Under the pieces are notes generated by a model that worked only from the letters and a program-made list of their open reading frames with translations, was not told the DNA's origin and did not search any database. The position numbers and the translations under genes are program-made. 64,000 bases of DNA from G032773895 sp965248935 (GTDB lineage Bacteria; Pseudomonadota; Gammaproteobacteria; Pseudomonadales; Cellvibrionaceae). Of the stretch, positions 46,090 to 55,972 are shown piece by piece (position 1 is the first letter of the stretch; every line of letters starts with the position of its first letter). The DNA lies in assembly GCA_965248935.1 (NCBI GenBank), contig OZ252214.1:1-64000 (forward strand). Direction: 5' to 3'.

Positions 46090-48588
46090 TCAGTCCTGCT
46101 GAACCTTGGCGCTATACCATAATTTAGGGGAAACCTGCCTTGCTGAGACCACTTTGGGTGCGCTGCTCTTATGAGACCATTCAAAGCTGATCGCTCCCTG
46201 GTTAGCCGTATTCCATATTTGCGCTTCCAGGTCTTCATATCGTTGAATAACTTTGGGGTGCGGATGGCCATAGCGATTCATATACCCACTACTTACCACA
46301 ACATGTTTGGGTTGCGTTGCCTGAATAAATTTTTTACTGGACGAGGTTTTGCTACCGTGATGGGCAGCGGATAAAACTTGCAGGTTGCGAGGTAATCCAC
46401 TTAACAATAGTTCTTTTTCAACGTTGTTTTCAATATCTCCCGTTAACAAAATAATTTGCTCATTAAACGTAATTTGTAAAACACACGATTGATTATTCGG
46501 TTTAGAAGCAAGCTGTTGGTATGTTCGTTCGCTTGGCCAAATAAATTCAAATTCTACGCCATCGTACTTCCAGCCGTCTCCTAGTTTACAGGCTTCTGTT
46601 TTTTGCAGATGATTTAAACCCTGAAAAACAGGGTTATGCCGCTCGCCTAAAATTATTTTTTTAACAGGAATCGCTTTAACTATAGATGCAAGCCCCCCGG
46701 CATGGTCGTTATCTCCATGAGAGACAATAACCCTATCTAACGAATTCACGCCAATAGTTTTTAAGTAAGGAAGAATAACCCCAGAACCTATATCAAAATT
46801 ATCAGAAAATTTTGCCCCGGTATCGTAAAGAACAGTCTTACTTGATGTTTCTATAATAACGGACAGCCCCTGCCCTACATCTAGAAATGTTATTTTCAAT
46901 GGAGGTTTATGCGCATTGATAGGGCTCAATATAAGTAGGGCTAAAGCACTACCCAATAATGTCAAATGAATGCCTCGGGGAGAAAGCATTAACAATATTG
47001 TTATTAAGCCAAATATTGCATAATAATATCCGAATTCTTCAGCACCTAGGTTTAAGCTTATGGTAGATAGTTCGCCAAATATACCGCAAAGGCATTTCAA
47101 AAACAGAAACAATTTTCCAATAAAATAATCCGCAATAGATAATAAAAACTGAGAAAGTTTAATAGAAAATGATGAAATACTTGCGGCAAGAATTACCCAT
47201 GGAACCACACAAAAAGAAGCAAAAGGTACTGCTATAGCATTGGCAATAGGGCTGATTAGAGATATAACATTACCAAATAATGCCAAGGGCACAGCCAAAC
47301 CCAAGAACAAAGAAAACTGGGCAATACCTAATATGCGAAATTTTACTAGCACTCCCCACAAAGGCTTAGGTTTATTAATGACATTCCTGCCACGAAATAC
47401 GTAAATTAAAATAGCAACCGCAAGAAAACTCAACCAAAAGCCTCGTTGCATAATAGAAAAAGGGTCCATCAGTACAATAACAGCAGCCGCACAACCTATT
47501 ATCCAGAATGGACATATTTTTCGCCCATAAATTTTGGCTAGGTTAACAAGCAAAACAAAAATTAATGCTCGTTGTGTAGGAACAGAAAAGCCGGCCAATA
47601 AAGAATAAAATAACGCCGCCACAATTGAAATAAAGTATGGAAAATTAAAGGCGACCCACCTAATGCAAGCACCATGCCGTCCATAAATTAAGTCCAACCG
47701 AATCAATCGAAGAAGGCAAAAACCCAACCAATAAAATAGAAGAGCCATAAGGCCAACGTGCAAACCAGAAATAGCCATCAGGTGTATGGTGCCTGTGGTA
47801 TTTAAAATATCCCAATCTTGGCTTTTTATTTCTGTCGTATCTCCCAACATTAAAGCCTGAATTAATCCTTTGTTTTTAAGGGTAGAGTCACTGTTGAAGT
47901 GCGATTCTTTTAATTTGAGACGGTAAGATGCGATTTTCTGGGAAAAGGTAGGCTTAGCACCACCAACAAATAACCTGCCACTTCTTACGTATCCGGTAGC
48001 CAATATACCTTCACTGAGTAACCAGGCTTGATAGTCAAACCCTCTAGGATTGACAAAACCCCGAGGTTTCCTTAAGCGTATTGTCATCAGCCAGCGTTGC
48101 CCAGGAGACAGTTGCGGTGAGTGATACCATGAAAGCCTTACCTTCCTTGGGTGACTAACAAGCCCTCCTGAAAACCTTTGGTTAAAAAACTGGGAAACAG
48201 GCTCTGGTAAAGGTTGCCCCTGCTGGGGAATAAGCGTAGCGATAAACCGCGAGGACCTATCGCCTATAACAGGCATGGATTCAACGGTTGCAACCACCTT
48301 CAGATCAAATTTTTCAAATCCATTTGGAAATTGCGCGGCAATACGCCTCTCCAGACACACCCAAGACCAAACAAAACCTAGACAAAACGCAAAAGCAGGA
48401 CCGCGCAGACTTGGTATAATTGATGCCACCACCAAACACCCGAATAAAAGGAGGTAAGGTAGAGAAAGAATGGGGGGGTCATTTAACTGAAAAGGCAACA
48501 CAGCCCCCAGAAAAAAGCCAAATAGGAGCCCCTTTGTCACTCCCCTTTTGATGCCTTGGCAGCCCCTCACTAACGTTGAAAGATCCAT
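46090..48588 (-). CDS. comEC: ComEC/Rec2 DNA uptake channel
   Basis: 832 residues. Moves single-stranded DNA across the inner membrane in natural transformation. N-terminal membrane helices and an OB-like DUF4131 region (about 30-200) precede the Competence domain (about 240-500, with GLIQALMLGDTTEI and MAISGLHVGLMALL). A metallo-beta-lactamase domain follows (about 565-790) with SHGDNDHAGG and AAHHGSKTSSS metal motifs. Full length, apparently intact. A diverged copy of its first ~270 codons and leader lies at 50123-50810. Confidence 0.93.
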   Translation of the reverse strand: MDLSTLVRGCQGIKRGVTKGLLFGFFLGAVLPFQLNDPPILSLPYLLLFGCLVVASIIPSLRGPAFAFCLGFVWSWVCLERRIAAQFPNGFEKFDLKVVATVESMPVIGDRSSRFIATLIPQQGQPLPEPVSQFFNQRFSGGLVSHPRKVRLSWYHSPQLSPGQRWLMTIRLRKPRGFVNPRGFDYQAWLLSEGILATGYVRSGRLFVGGAKPTFSQKIASYRLKLKESHFNSDSTLKNKGLIQALMLGDTTEIKSQDWDILNTTGTIHLMAISGLHVGLMALLFYWLGFCLLRLIRLDLIYGRHGACIRWVAFNFPYFISIVAALFYSLLAGFSVPTQRALIFVLLVNLAKIYGRKICPFWIIGCAAAVIVLMDPFSIMQRGFWLSFLAVAILIYVFRGRNVINKPKPLWGVLVKFRILGIAQFSLFLGLAVPLALFGNVISLISPIANAIAVPFASFCVVPWVILAASISSFSIKLSQFLLSIADYFIGKLFLFLKCLCGIFGELSTISLNLGAEEFGYYYAIFGLITILLMLSPRGIHLTLLGSALALLILSPINAHKPPLKITFLDVGQGLSVIIETSSKTVLYDTGAKFSDNFDIGSGVILPYLKTIGVNSLDRVIVSHGDNDHAGGLASIVKAIPVKKIILGERHNPVFQGLNHLQKTEACKLGDGWKYDGVEFEFIWPSERTYQQLASKPNNQSCVLQITFNEQIILLTGDIENNVEKELLLSGLPRNLQVLSAAHHGSKTSSSKKFIQATQPKHVVVSSGYMNRYGHPHPKVIQRYEDLEAQIWNTANQGAISFEWSHKSSAPKVVSARQVSPKLWYSAKVQQD

Positions 48589-48770
48589 ATCTTCGCCATG
48601 TAGGTTATTTATATCCGTTAAACTGGCTGAATTAACCGCAAATGCCTAATAAAAAGGAAATTCATTTATGAGGTTAACTCGTTCTATCGCTAATGCCCAC
48701 CTATAAACAAGTATTTTTTGAAGTGCAATTTCTATAGTAGCATGATTGTGATACTATTTTTTTACTCACT

Positions 48771-49331
48771 TCAGCCCTCAAAGACCTCTTCAAATTTCAG
48801 CCCCGTGTAACCATGCGCTTGAATGGCACAAAACAAATTATTAAGAACTGATTGATCAGAACTTCGATCATCAACACAATAAATTTGTGAGCGGTTATCA
48901 TTTGGAATTTTGAACAATGATTTTCCTTTTAATTTTTCAGGATAAAATACATACTCAACCAGATGAAGCTTAATCTTTCCATCATTAATTTTATATTTAG
49001 ATTTATCGTCATTCAGTGCATCAATACACTCTTTCACATTAAGCAGATACCACAGTTCATCCTCTAGATAGAATGGTAAAAGCTCTGATGATGACTCTAA
49101 AATGTCAACTAGTTCAGTAGCAACATCGTGCCTAAAAGCAAAGGTAGACATGCCAATATAGGCAATATCAGGTAACGGTTTCTCTGAGTTTTTATCAAAA
49201 TACGCTTGAAATTGCGGAAACTTATCGACAAGATCTTCGCATTTGAACTCCCAATTGTCTGACTCGTAGACATCATCTTCAGGGTACATAAGGCGATATT
49301 TTGTATCTGGTTTTAATAAATAGACTTTCAT
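48771..49331 (-). CDS. Imm11 (DUF1629)-like immunity protein
   Basis: 186 acidic residues with no export signal, so cytoplasmic. Features resembling Imm11: a short hydrophobic N-terminal strand (MKVYLL), DVATELVDILESSS then LLPFYLEDELWYLLNV, a PEKLKGKSLFKI strand, and a C-terminal HGYTGLKFEEVF. The ATG at 49331 overlaps the toxin stop as TAATG, so they are translationally coupled. It presumably neutralises the nuclease in the cytoplasm. Confidence 0.65.
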   Translation of the reverse strand: MKVYLLKPDTKYRLMYPEDDVYESDNWEFKCEDLVDKFPQFQAYFDKNSEKPLPDIAYIGMSTFAFRHDVATELVDILESSSELLPFYLEDELWYLLNVKECIDALNDDKSKYKINDGKIKLHLVEYVFYPEKLKGKSLFKIPNDNRSQIYCVDDRSSDQSVLNNLFCAIQAHGYTGLKFEEVFEG

Positions 49332-50065
49332 TAAAACTCAAACCTCCCGCTACGAAGTTCATTGGCAATCAATTTCAACGTTAATCTGCACTCCATTTCA
49401 GATTGGGCTGTTCTTAGCATATTAGTCACATTTAGATAATACTCATCAGTATGCAACTTTGCATGATTTGATGCATTAGGTAAATTTTTGTGTGGAATGT
49501 ATCGTGAATCTCTTGGCAAGAATGCACCGTTATCTGGGTCATCAATTCTTATTTTCCATCTGGCAAGGATTTTTCTAGCTGCTACTGCTTCAGGGTGAGT
49601 ACCGCTAACAATTGCATGGGCTGCAGTATTTGGGTGTCTCTTTACTCCAGTGTATTTTAGATTCCTTGAAAGCCTGGAAGATTTATGCTTTTCACTATAA
49701 AGCTCTTCTCTAGTCATACGCTTTGCAGTGGCATAATACTTTGATAATAATGAAAGACCTCTAGCGGTGGTCTTCGTCATAATTTGTTGGTACAGCTTTG
49801 CCGCTAAACCCACGATTTCAACCTCAGACAAAACCTTCTTCTCTTTCTTAAGAGTTTCCTCTATGGCTTGATCAAGGTGTGTCTTAGAGATTTTTTTGAC
49901 TTCATAGTAGCCAATTTCACGTTGCGTTTCTCTAATGACTTCCGCAATCCCCATTAACATCTCGTGTGGCTGAACCTCGTACACCTCAGTGTCGCTTTGT
50001 TTCATATAATGATTCCCCCGACGATCATCGCAAATAACTTGCAATTTAACATTTGCTCCCGCCAA
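49331..50065 (-). CDS. AHH-type nuclease toxin
   Basis: 244 residues. The C-terminal ~110 fit the AHH branch of HNH/ENDO VII nucleases: TAAHAIVSGTH near 147-157, ARKILARWKIRIDDPDNGAFLP near 162-183, and a second His-rich block with HAKLHTDEYY near 203-212. The family hallmark is AHH; here it reads AHA. The N-terminal ~140 residues are helical and carry no recognisable secretion module. Paired with an Imm11-like gene, it is a small polymorphic toxin unit placed inside a comEC duplication. Confidence 0.72.
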   Translation of the reverse strand: MAGANVKLQVICDDRRGNHYMKQSDTEVYEVQPHEMLMGIAEVIRETQREIGYYEVKKISKTHLDQAIEETLKKEKKVLSEVEIVGLAAKLYQQIMTKTTARGLSLLSKYYATAKRMTREELYSEKHKSSRLSRNLKYTGVKRHPNTAAHAIVSGTHPEAVAARKILARWKIRIDDPDNGAFLPRDSRYIPHKNLPNASNHAKLHTDEYYLNVTNMLRTAQSEMECRLTLKLIANELRSGRFEF

Positions 50066-50122
50066 AGGGTATAAAAAAGCTGCTTTTTAAAGCTAAGCTC
50101 AAGAGCTTTCTAGTTCGAGGTA

Positions 50123-50756
50123 TTAGCATATGTAATAATTAGTATTGTATATGACCATTAAATGTATGATTCCAGTGGTATTTAAAATATCCCATTCTTG
50201 GTTTTTTATTGCAGTCGTATCCCCCAGCATTAATACCTGGATTAAGCCTTTATTTTTAAGGTTCGAATCACTTTTGAATAACAGCTCTTTTAGTTTGAGG
50301 CGGTAGGAGGCAATTTTCTGGGAGAAACCAGGCTTGATAGTCAAACCCTCTAGGATTCACAAAGCCCCTGGGTCTTCTTAGGCGTATTGTCATCAGCCAG
50401 CGTTGCCCAGGAGACAGTTGCAGTGAGTGATACCATGAAAGCCTTACCTTCCTTGGGTGACTAACAAGCCTCCCCGAAAACTTTTGGCTGAAGAACCGGG
50501 CAACGGGCTTTGGTAAAGGTTGCCTCGGCTGAGGAATAAGTGTGGCAATAAACCGCGTAGACCTGTCACTGATAACGGGCATGGATTCAACGCTTGCAAG
50601 CACCGTCACCAAACACCCGAATAAAACAAGGTGAAGGTTTGCTTCATTTAACTGAAAGGAAAACACAGCCCCCAGAAAAAAGCCAAATAGGAGCCCCCTT
50701 GTCACTCCCCTTTTGATGCCTTGGCAGCCAAGCCTCACTAACGTTGAAAGATCCAT
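50123..50756 (-). pseudogene. Decayed partial copy of comEC
   Basis: Matches the first ~270 codons of comEC (start MDLSTLVR, ESMPVISDRS, SWYHSLQLSPGQRW, NPRGFDYQAW). An internal deletion removes about 50 codons after FGCLV. A second deletion with frameshift follows DYQAW, and it truncates after ILNTTGIIHLM. The leader 5' of the start is shared with intact comEC (about 48589-48645 versus 50757-50813). Many substitutions show that it is not an assembly duplicate. The copy cannot make a channel. Confidence 0.88.
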
Positions 50757-50939
50757 ATCTTCGCCATGTAGGTTATTTATATCCGTTAAACTGGCTGAAT
50801 TAACCGCAAACGCCTATGCTTTAACCGCTTTTCCGGTAAAAAAATCGTTTTGCATTTACATCGGTTTCTGCAATCTCTAGTAAAGTCGTTTATGTATCTG
50901 CATAATAGCGCCCCAAATTGGACAACCTAAAGACTTTAC

Positions 50940-51485
50940 ATGCCACGTAAGCTGTTTAAACGCTGGATTCCCGACCCTGGACAAATTCGTGAAAAACCAG
51001 CGCTTAGGTTTTTAGGTGCGCTTTTGCACGACCCTCATCTATTTCACCTAAATCGTCACTCTGTTTCTGTTGGGGTGTTTGTCGGATTATTTACGGCTTT
51101 TTTGCCTATTCCAGGGCAAATCCCCATTGCCGCAGCAGGCGCCCTACTCTTTCGTTGCAATCTGCCCATCGCAGTTGCTCTAGTGTGGATTACTAACCCA
51201 ATCACCTTCCCAATATTTTTTTGGGGAGCTTATCTATTGGGCTCCCGAATACTGAATAGCCCTGTAAAGAATATGGACTTTTCGTTAACCTGGACGTGGT
51301 TCGAAACTCAGCTTCCTTTAATATGGCAGCCTCTATTACTGGGCTGTATCTTCATAGCACTATTTTTTGGCGCAGCAGGTTACTTGGCTATTCAGTGGTC
51401 ATGGCGCTGGCACGTTGTTAAAAAATGGCGCAAACGTCAATTACTCTATAATCAATCAAAAACAGTAGCTAAAAACAGTAGCTAA
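50940..51485 (+). CDS. DUF2062 membrane protein
   Basis: 181 residues. Family hallmarks are the N-terminal HDPHLFHLNRHSVSVGVFVG segment, FLPIPGQIPIAAAGAL, and NPITFPIFFWGAYLLG, with two or three membrane helices and a basic C-terminus. Role unknown; often found near comEC and lolCDE in gammaproteobacteria, the order seen here once the inserted comEC copy and toxin pair are removed. Confidence 0.85.
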   Translation: MPRKLFKRWIPDPGQIREKPALRFLGALLHDPHLFHLNRHSVSVGVFVGLFTAFLPIPGQIPIAAAGALLFRCNLPIAVALVWITNPITFPIFFWGAYLLGSRILNSPVKNMDFSLTWTWFETQLPLIWQPLLLGCIFIALFFGAAGYLAIQWSWRWHVVKKWRKRQLLYNQSKTVAKNSS

Positions 51486-51496
51486 AAACAGAAATA

Positions 51497-52729
51497 TCAC
51501 TCATACCTTAATGCTTCAGCAGGTTCTATTTTACTGGCTCTCCATGCGGGGTAAAGTGTTGCGAGAAAGCTCAATATCAACGCGGTAACGGAAACGCTTA
51601 AAATATCTGCCAACCTAATTTCCGCAGGTAAATAGGTTAACGGGTACACATCGGACTTAAGAAACTGCATACCCAATAATGCTTCAGTATATTGCAGTAA
51701 ATTCTGGGCACCAAGAGCCAAAAGTATCCCCGCCACTACCCCCAGCAAAGTGCCAATTACCCCAATCGTACACCCTTGCACCATAAATATTCTCATAATC
51801 TCACCCGTATTGGCACCAAGGGTTCGCAGTATTGCAATATCGCCTTTTTTGTCTACAACAACCATAACCAGTGTTGAGACAACATTGAATACGGCAATGG
51901 CAACAATAAGCAGCATTAACAGGCCAATAAGACTTTTTGACATTTGTATCGCATGGTATAAATTGCCATGGGTCCTCGTCCAATTACTGCCGTAAAAACT
52001 TGGCCCAAGTTGGACAAGGTTATCGTAGACCGTTTGCGGCGCACGAAAAATATCAGCAACTTTTAACCTTAAACCACTTACATTATTAGGCTGACCAGAA
52101 AGACTGGCCGCATGTTTAAGTGAGGTTAAAGCCAAAGACGTATCTAACTGCGTATTGGACTCGATCAACCCAACTATTGAGAAATATCGCATATGAGGGC
52201 CACGGGAGGCGCCGGTTTTACTCGGCGCTAACACCATAATGCTATCGCCCAGCCCAGCATGTAAACTTTCCGCTAAACTCTTGCCTAAAATCACGCTTGG
52301 CTTTTCATCGTTAATTTTGTTGAGTATCGATAAATCGATATAGTCTTCTATAAGCGAAACGGATAATTCAAGTTCAGAATCAATTCCATACAACAACAAA
52401 GGCGCAGTATCTTTTTTAAAACGAGCCAAGCCACTCAATTGTACAAATGGCGCAACCGCAGTAACATTATTGTGTTTTTCAATAGACGGAATTAAAGAGC
52501 GCCAATCTTCCAGCCCCCCTCTTTGGTAAATAGCCGCTTGAGGAACCAAGCCTAATATTTTTTCTCGCAGCTCCCTTTCAAAACCATTCATAATAGAAAG
52601 CACAGCGATAAGTAAACTTACGCCCACCACTAACCCCGTTGTGGACATTCCCGAAAGAAAGGACACCATTTGGTTTTTCTGTCTCGCTTTAGTATACCTA
52701 AAGCCAATATATAGAGAGAAATTGCTCAT
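51497..52729 (-). CDS. lolE: LolE/LolC-family lipoprotein-releasing permease
   Basis: 410 residues. N-terminal helix after the family start FSLYIGFRYTKARQKNQ, a large periplasmic MacB-like domain (about 45-230), and three C-terminal helices of the FtsX domain (about 265-400), ending KIEPAEALRYE. With LolD and LolC it extracts outer-membrane lipoproteins and passes them to LolA. It overlaps lolD by 4 nt. This system would sort the many lipoproteins encoded in the window. Confidence 0.88.
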   Translation of the reverse strand: MSNFSLYIGFRYTKARQKNQMVSFLSGMSTTGLVVGVSLLIAVLSIMNGFERELREKILGLVPQAAIYQRGGLEDWRSLIPSIEKHNNVTAVAPFVQLSGLARFKKDTAPLLLYGIDSELELSVSLIEDYIDLSILNKINDEKPSVILGKSLAESLHAGLGDSIMVLAPSKTGASRGPHMRYFSIVGLIESNTQLDTSLALTSLKHAASLSGQPNNVSGLRLKVADIFRAPQTVYDNLVQLGPSFYGSNWTRTHGNLYHAIQMSKSLIGLLMLLIVAIAVFNVVSTLVMVVVDKKGDIAILRTLGANTGEIMRIFMVQGCTIGVIGTLLGVVAGILLALGAQNLLQYTEALLGMQFLKSDVYPLTYLPAEIRLADILSVSVTALILSFLATLYPAWRASKIEPAEALRYE

Positions 52730-53442
52730 TGTTGAATTAATGTTCCATTTTTTAATTCGTATATTGAATCCATCGATTTAGCAATATTAATATCGTGAGT
52801 CACCACAACAAAACTTGTTGCGTACTCATCACTTAAGGAAAGCATAAGATTTTGGATCGAAGCCGCATTGTCCGAATCTAGATTACCCGTAGGTTCGTCC
52901 ATCAATACACATGCGGGCTTATTGACCAAAGAACGAGCAATAGCCACTCTTTGCCTTTCTCCACCGGATAATTCCGCTGGTTTATGAGAAAAACGTTGGC
53001 AAAGCCCAACCTCAGCCAGTAGTTTTTCTGCTTCAGCAAAAGCCACTTTTTTATTTTGTTTGGCAATAAGCATAGGCATAGCGACATTTTCGACGGCATT
53101 AAACTCAGGGAGCAAATGGTGGAATTGATATACAAAACCTATTTGCTGGTTACGAATTTTACCTCTCAGGTTTTCACTTACATTCGTTAGATCATTACCA
53201 TTAATAATAACTTTCCCCGCATCGGATAGGTCTAACCCACCCAATACATTTAACAATGTACTTTTACCACTACCGGATGCACCGATAATGGCAATTCTTT
53301 CCCCCCGAGCCACACTTAAATTAATGCCTTTTAAAACATCAACTTGCTGAGGCCCTTGACGATAGCTCTTACAGACATCCATACACGCTAAAACCGCTTC
53401 ATTCATATTACTTTCCGTACTCATACTAATATTACTCACCAT
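52726..53442 (-). CDS. lolD: LolD lipoprotein-releasing ATPase
   Basis: 238 residues. Walker A GASGSGKST (54-62), Q-loop VYQFHHLLPEF, signature LSGGERQR near 158-165, Walker B CVLMDEPTGNLD near 178-189 and switch His (VVVTHD). It overlaps both permease genes (11 nt with lolC, 4 nt with lolE), indicating one coupled lolC-lolD-lolE operon. A start at Met13 is also possible. Confidence 0.93.
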   Translation of the reverse strand: MVSNISMSTESNMNEAVLACMDVCKSYRQGPQQVDVLKGINLSVARGERIAIIGASGSGKSTLLNVLGGLDLSDAGKVIINGNDLTNVSENLRGKIRNQQIGFVYQFHHLLPEFNAVENVAMPMLIAKQNKKVAFAEAEKLLAEVGLCQRFSHKPAELSGGERQRVAIARSLVNKPACVLMDEPTGNLDSDNAASIQNLMLSLSDEYATSFVVVTHDINIAKSMDSIYELKNGTLIQQ

Positions 53443-54712
53443 ACCTCAACGCTTCTGCCGGAGGTATTTGTGCCGCTCTAAACGCTGGGTATACGGTTGC
53501 AAGTACACTCACACAAGATGCGAATAAACAAACCGTAACCGTATCATTTAAACGCCATTCAGACGGCATTTGAGTAACAAAATACACGTTAGGATCAAAT
53601 AACTGCCAGCCCATCGAACGCTCAATAAAGTCAAAAATATTGGGCAGGTAGTTGGCGACAATGACACCAAAAAAACAACCCCAAAAAATGCCTAGTCCAC
53701 CCATAAACACACCTTGTACCATAAATATTTTGACAACATCAAAACGAGATAAACCCTGAGTTCTCAGAACAGCTATATCAGAACGTTTTTCCGCAACCAT
53801 CATAACGAGGCTGGTAACAATATTAAATGCGGCAACGGCAATAATAACGCCAAGCATAATGCCAACAACGGTTTTTTCCATTTTCACCGCCTGGAATAAA
53901 CTGCCTTGAGTCTCACTCCAATCCGTGGCCTTTAGTGCAATATCTCCATCTCCAACATACTGCGATTGAAGTTCGTCCACTAAAGGCGCTAGAAATATCG
54001 GCGCATCATAAATATCGTCAAAGCGTAATTTAACCCCTTCGACCCCGTCCCCATAACGAAATAATTTTTGTGCATCCGGTAGATGAATGAGTGCCAAGGA
54101 TTCGTCCACCTGCGCTCCGGCTTGAAAAACACCGACAACCGTAAAACGTTTTATTCTAGGGAAAACACCGGCGGGAGTTACGGAGACATCCGGTAAGGTA
54201 ATATTGACTTTATCGCCCATGGTAACGCCCAAATATCTCGCTAAAAGGCTGCCAAGTACGATGCCGTACTTTTGCGTTGTTAGTTCTTCCAATTCCCCAA
54301 CCAGCATAAAGTCATGTATTTCAGAGATACGCCTTTCGTTGTCAGGAAGAATACCCTGAATCTCAATCGCCCTCACGCCAGAATCAAAGCTGACTAAACC
54401 TTGGCCAGAGATATAGGGTGCGGCACCGACAACCCGATAATTTTCTTTATAGGGAGTTAACGTTTTTATTAAGCCCTGCCAATCCTGTATGGGAACATTG
54501 CTTGTTATATAACCATGAGGTACCACTCGAAGAATTCGATGTTTTAGCTCTCGGTCAAACCCATTCATTACCGAGAGAACAACAATCAACGTAAAAACAC
54601 CTAAAGCCATCGCGATTAACGCAAATAGACTAACAAACGCGAGATAACCACGGTGCTTTTTTCGGGTATACCGAAACCCGATGAATAATGACACAGAGTT
54701 TAAAATAGACAT
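53432..54712 (-). CDS. lolC: LolC/LolE-family lipoprotein-releasing permease
   Basis: 426 residues from the ATG at 54712 (MSILNSVSLFIGFRYTRKK). This start is chosen because it aligns with the family N-terminus; a longer in-frame extension to 54832 is unlikely. MacB-like periplasmic domain (about 60-250) then three FtsX helices, ending QIPPAEALRYGE. About 35-40 percent similar in plan to the downstream permease. First gene of lolCDE. Confidence 0.88.
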   Translation of the reverse strand: MSILNSVSLFIGFRYTRKKHRGYLAFVSLFALIAMALGVFTLIVVLSVMNGFDRELKHRILRVVPHGYITSNVPIQDWQGLIKTLTPYKENYRVVGAAPYISGQGLVSFDSGVRAIEIQGILPDNERRISEIHDFMLVGELEELTTQKYGIVLGSLLARYLGVTMGDKVNITLPDVSVTPAGVFPRIKRFTVVGVFQAGAQVDESLALIHLPDAQKLFRYGDGVEGVKLRFDDIYDAPIFLAPLVDELQSQYVGDGDIALKATDWSETQGSLFQAVKMEKTVVGIMLGVIIAVAAFNIVTSLVMMVAEKRSDIAVLRTQGLSRFDVVKIFMVQGVFMGGLGIFWGCFFGVIVANYLPNIFDFIERSMGWQLFDPNVYFVTQMPSEWRLNDTVTVCLFASCVSVLATVYPAFRAAQIPPAEALRYGE

Positions 54713-54888
54713 GGGCGAGATGATGCAGGAGATGCCTAACGATAACAAGCGCCGATGAAACATTATCGAATGCTTAGATAAAGCTATACTATTATCTAAA
54801 GTAGTCATTAAAACAGCGTATACAATAACCACCTAAGCGTGAGTAAAAAAGCGCAACAATCGAGTTCAATAACAATACTGCTCAAACC

Positions 54889-55482
54889 ATGACCAATTCC
54901 TCCCTCCAAAAAGGCAAAGAAAGGCGCAATTATTTTCGCGTCAACCAAGACCTATTCTTCGAATATAAACAGGTGGATACGTTCACAGTTGAAAACAAAG
55001 ACCCCAGTAATGAATTCGAAGATGCCGTTTCACTTAACCTGGTCAATGAACTGAGGCGACTGGATAAAGACAATATACAAACCCTGCGCCTGCTCACTGA
55101 AAAAAACCGCCTACTAGGGGACTACCTGCAAACCCTCAGTAGTAAGATCGACCTTATTGCTCGCCACGCCCTATTCTCCCAGGATAATTTTTCTCCAAAC
55201 AAAAGAAAAACACGCATAAGCCTCAGTGAAGATGGCCTCTCTTTTGTGAGCGACCGAGCAATTTACAAAAGAAATTACCTCGCAATACGCATGATTTTCT
55301 TGCCAAGTTACGCTCCCGTGGTAACCTTTGCTCAGGTTCTTCGTTGCGAGCAAAAAGACGATAGCTACCATGTCGCCGCAAAGTTTGCGGGTATCGAGAA
55401 TAAAGACCGGCAAGAGCTATCTCGCCAAATTCTCAAGGCCCAGGTAGCGAGAAAAAAAGACATAAAAATAAAGCAACCTTAG
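54889..55482 (+). CDS. PilZ-domain protein
   Basis: 197 residues, cytoplasmic. It has a c-di-GMP-binding style arginine motif (ERRNYFRV) at the N-terminus. A helical region (about 45-100) follows, and the second PilZ element is ISLSEDGLSF near 107-116, close to the D/N-x-S-x-x-G consensus. Divergent from lolC. Probable c-di-GMP responsive regulator; target unknown. Confidence 0.75.
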   Translation: MTNSSLQKGKERRNYFRVNQDLFFEYKQVDTFTVENKDPSNEFEDAVSLNLVNELRRLDKDNIQTLRLLTEKNRLLGDYLQTLSSKIDLIARHALFSQDNFSPNKRKTRISLSEDGLSFVSDRAIYKRNYLAIRMIFLPSYAPVVTFAQVLRCEQKDDSYHVAAKFAGIENKDRQELSRQILKAQVARKKDIKIKQP

Positions 55483-55528
55483 TGAATATTCAGCTATATT
55501 CTCTTTCCTCTGATACATGAGATAAACC

Positions 55529-55807
55529 ATGAAAACCAAGCTATTTATCCTGTTAATTGCCATGTTCAGCTCGCTCAGCATATTTGCTGATACAGTGAGG
55601 ATACCCATTGCCCAGCAAGACGTTGGCCCAAAAGCAGGAAAAACCAAACAGCAAGTAAAAGAGACCTACGGAAAGCCCGACAATATCGACGGCCCAAGGG
55701 GTAACCCCCCCATCTACTACTGGGAATACAGCGATTTCACCGTCTACTTTGAAGGCAGTCATGTTATCCATACGGTCTCGAAGTACCTATCTAAACCAAA
55801 AAACTAA
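55529..55807 (+). CDS. Small periplasmic protein
   Basis: 92 residues. The signal peptide is cleaved after SIFA near residue 20. The mature part has KTKQQVKETYGKPDNI and YYWEYSDFTVYFEG, reminiscent of SmpA/OmlA-like small domains (a KxxxxxxxGxP helix then strands). It lies 46 bp after the PilZ gene, probably co-transcribed. Function unknown. Confidence 0.65.
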   Translation: MKTKLFILLIAMFSSLSIFADTVRIPIAQQDVGPKAGKTKQQVKETYGKPDNIDGPRGNPPIYYWEYSDFTVYFEGSHVIHTVSKYLSKPKN

Positions 55808-55915
55808 CCGCTAAACCAAAAAACTAGCCGCAAAGCCCCATTTCCTATCTCAAATATTGAGCGGGCACTGGTCGCAAAGCACGGATACCAGTACAATACA
55901 GCGCTTTTCTAATAG

Positions 55916-55944
55916 CGAGCCCAATTTAGCAACCATTGGGCTCG
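55916..55944. promoter_or_regulatory. Perfect 10-bp hairpin before mnmA
   Basis: CGAGCCCAAT and ATTGGGCTCG separated by 9 nt, 28 bp upstream of the mnmA ATG. There is no immediate T-run (the next T5 is 13 nt later). It could be a bidirectional terminator for the preceding gene or a leader hairpin of mnmA. Confidence 0.5.
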
Positions 55945-55972
55945 ACAGCACCTCGATTCATTTTTACTTCAG

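Noticed and set aside
46090..50813. Assembly duplication of comEC
   Set aside because: The second copy carries deletions, a frameshift and many substitutions, so it is a genuine old duplicate.
54713..54832. 40-residue extension of LolC
   Set aside because: The family N-terminus begins at the ATG at 54712; the extension is not LolC-like.
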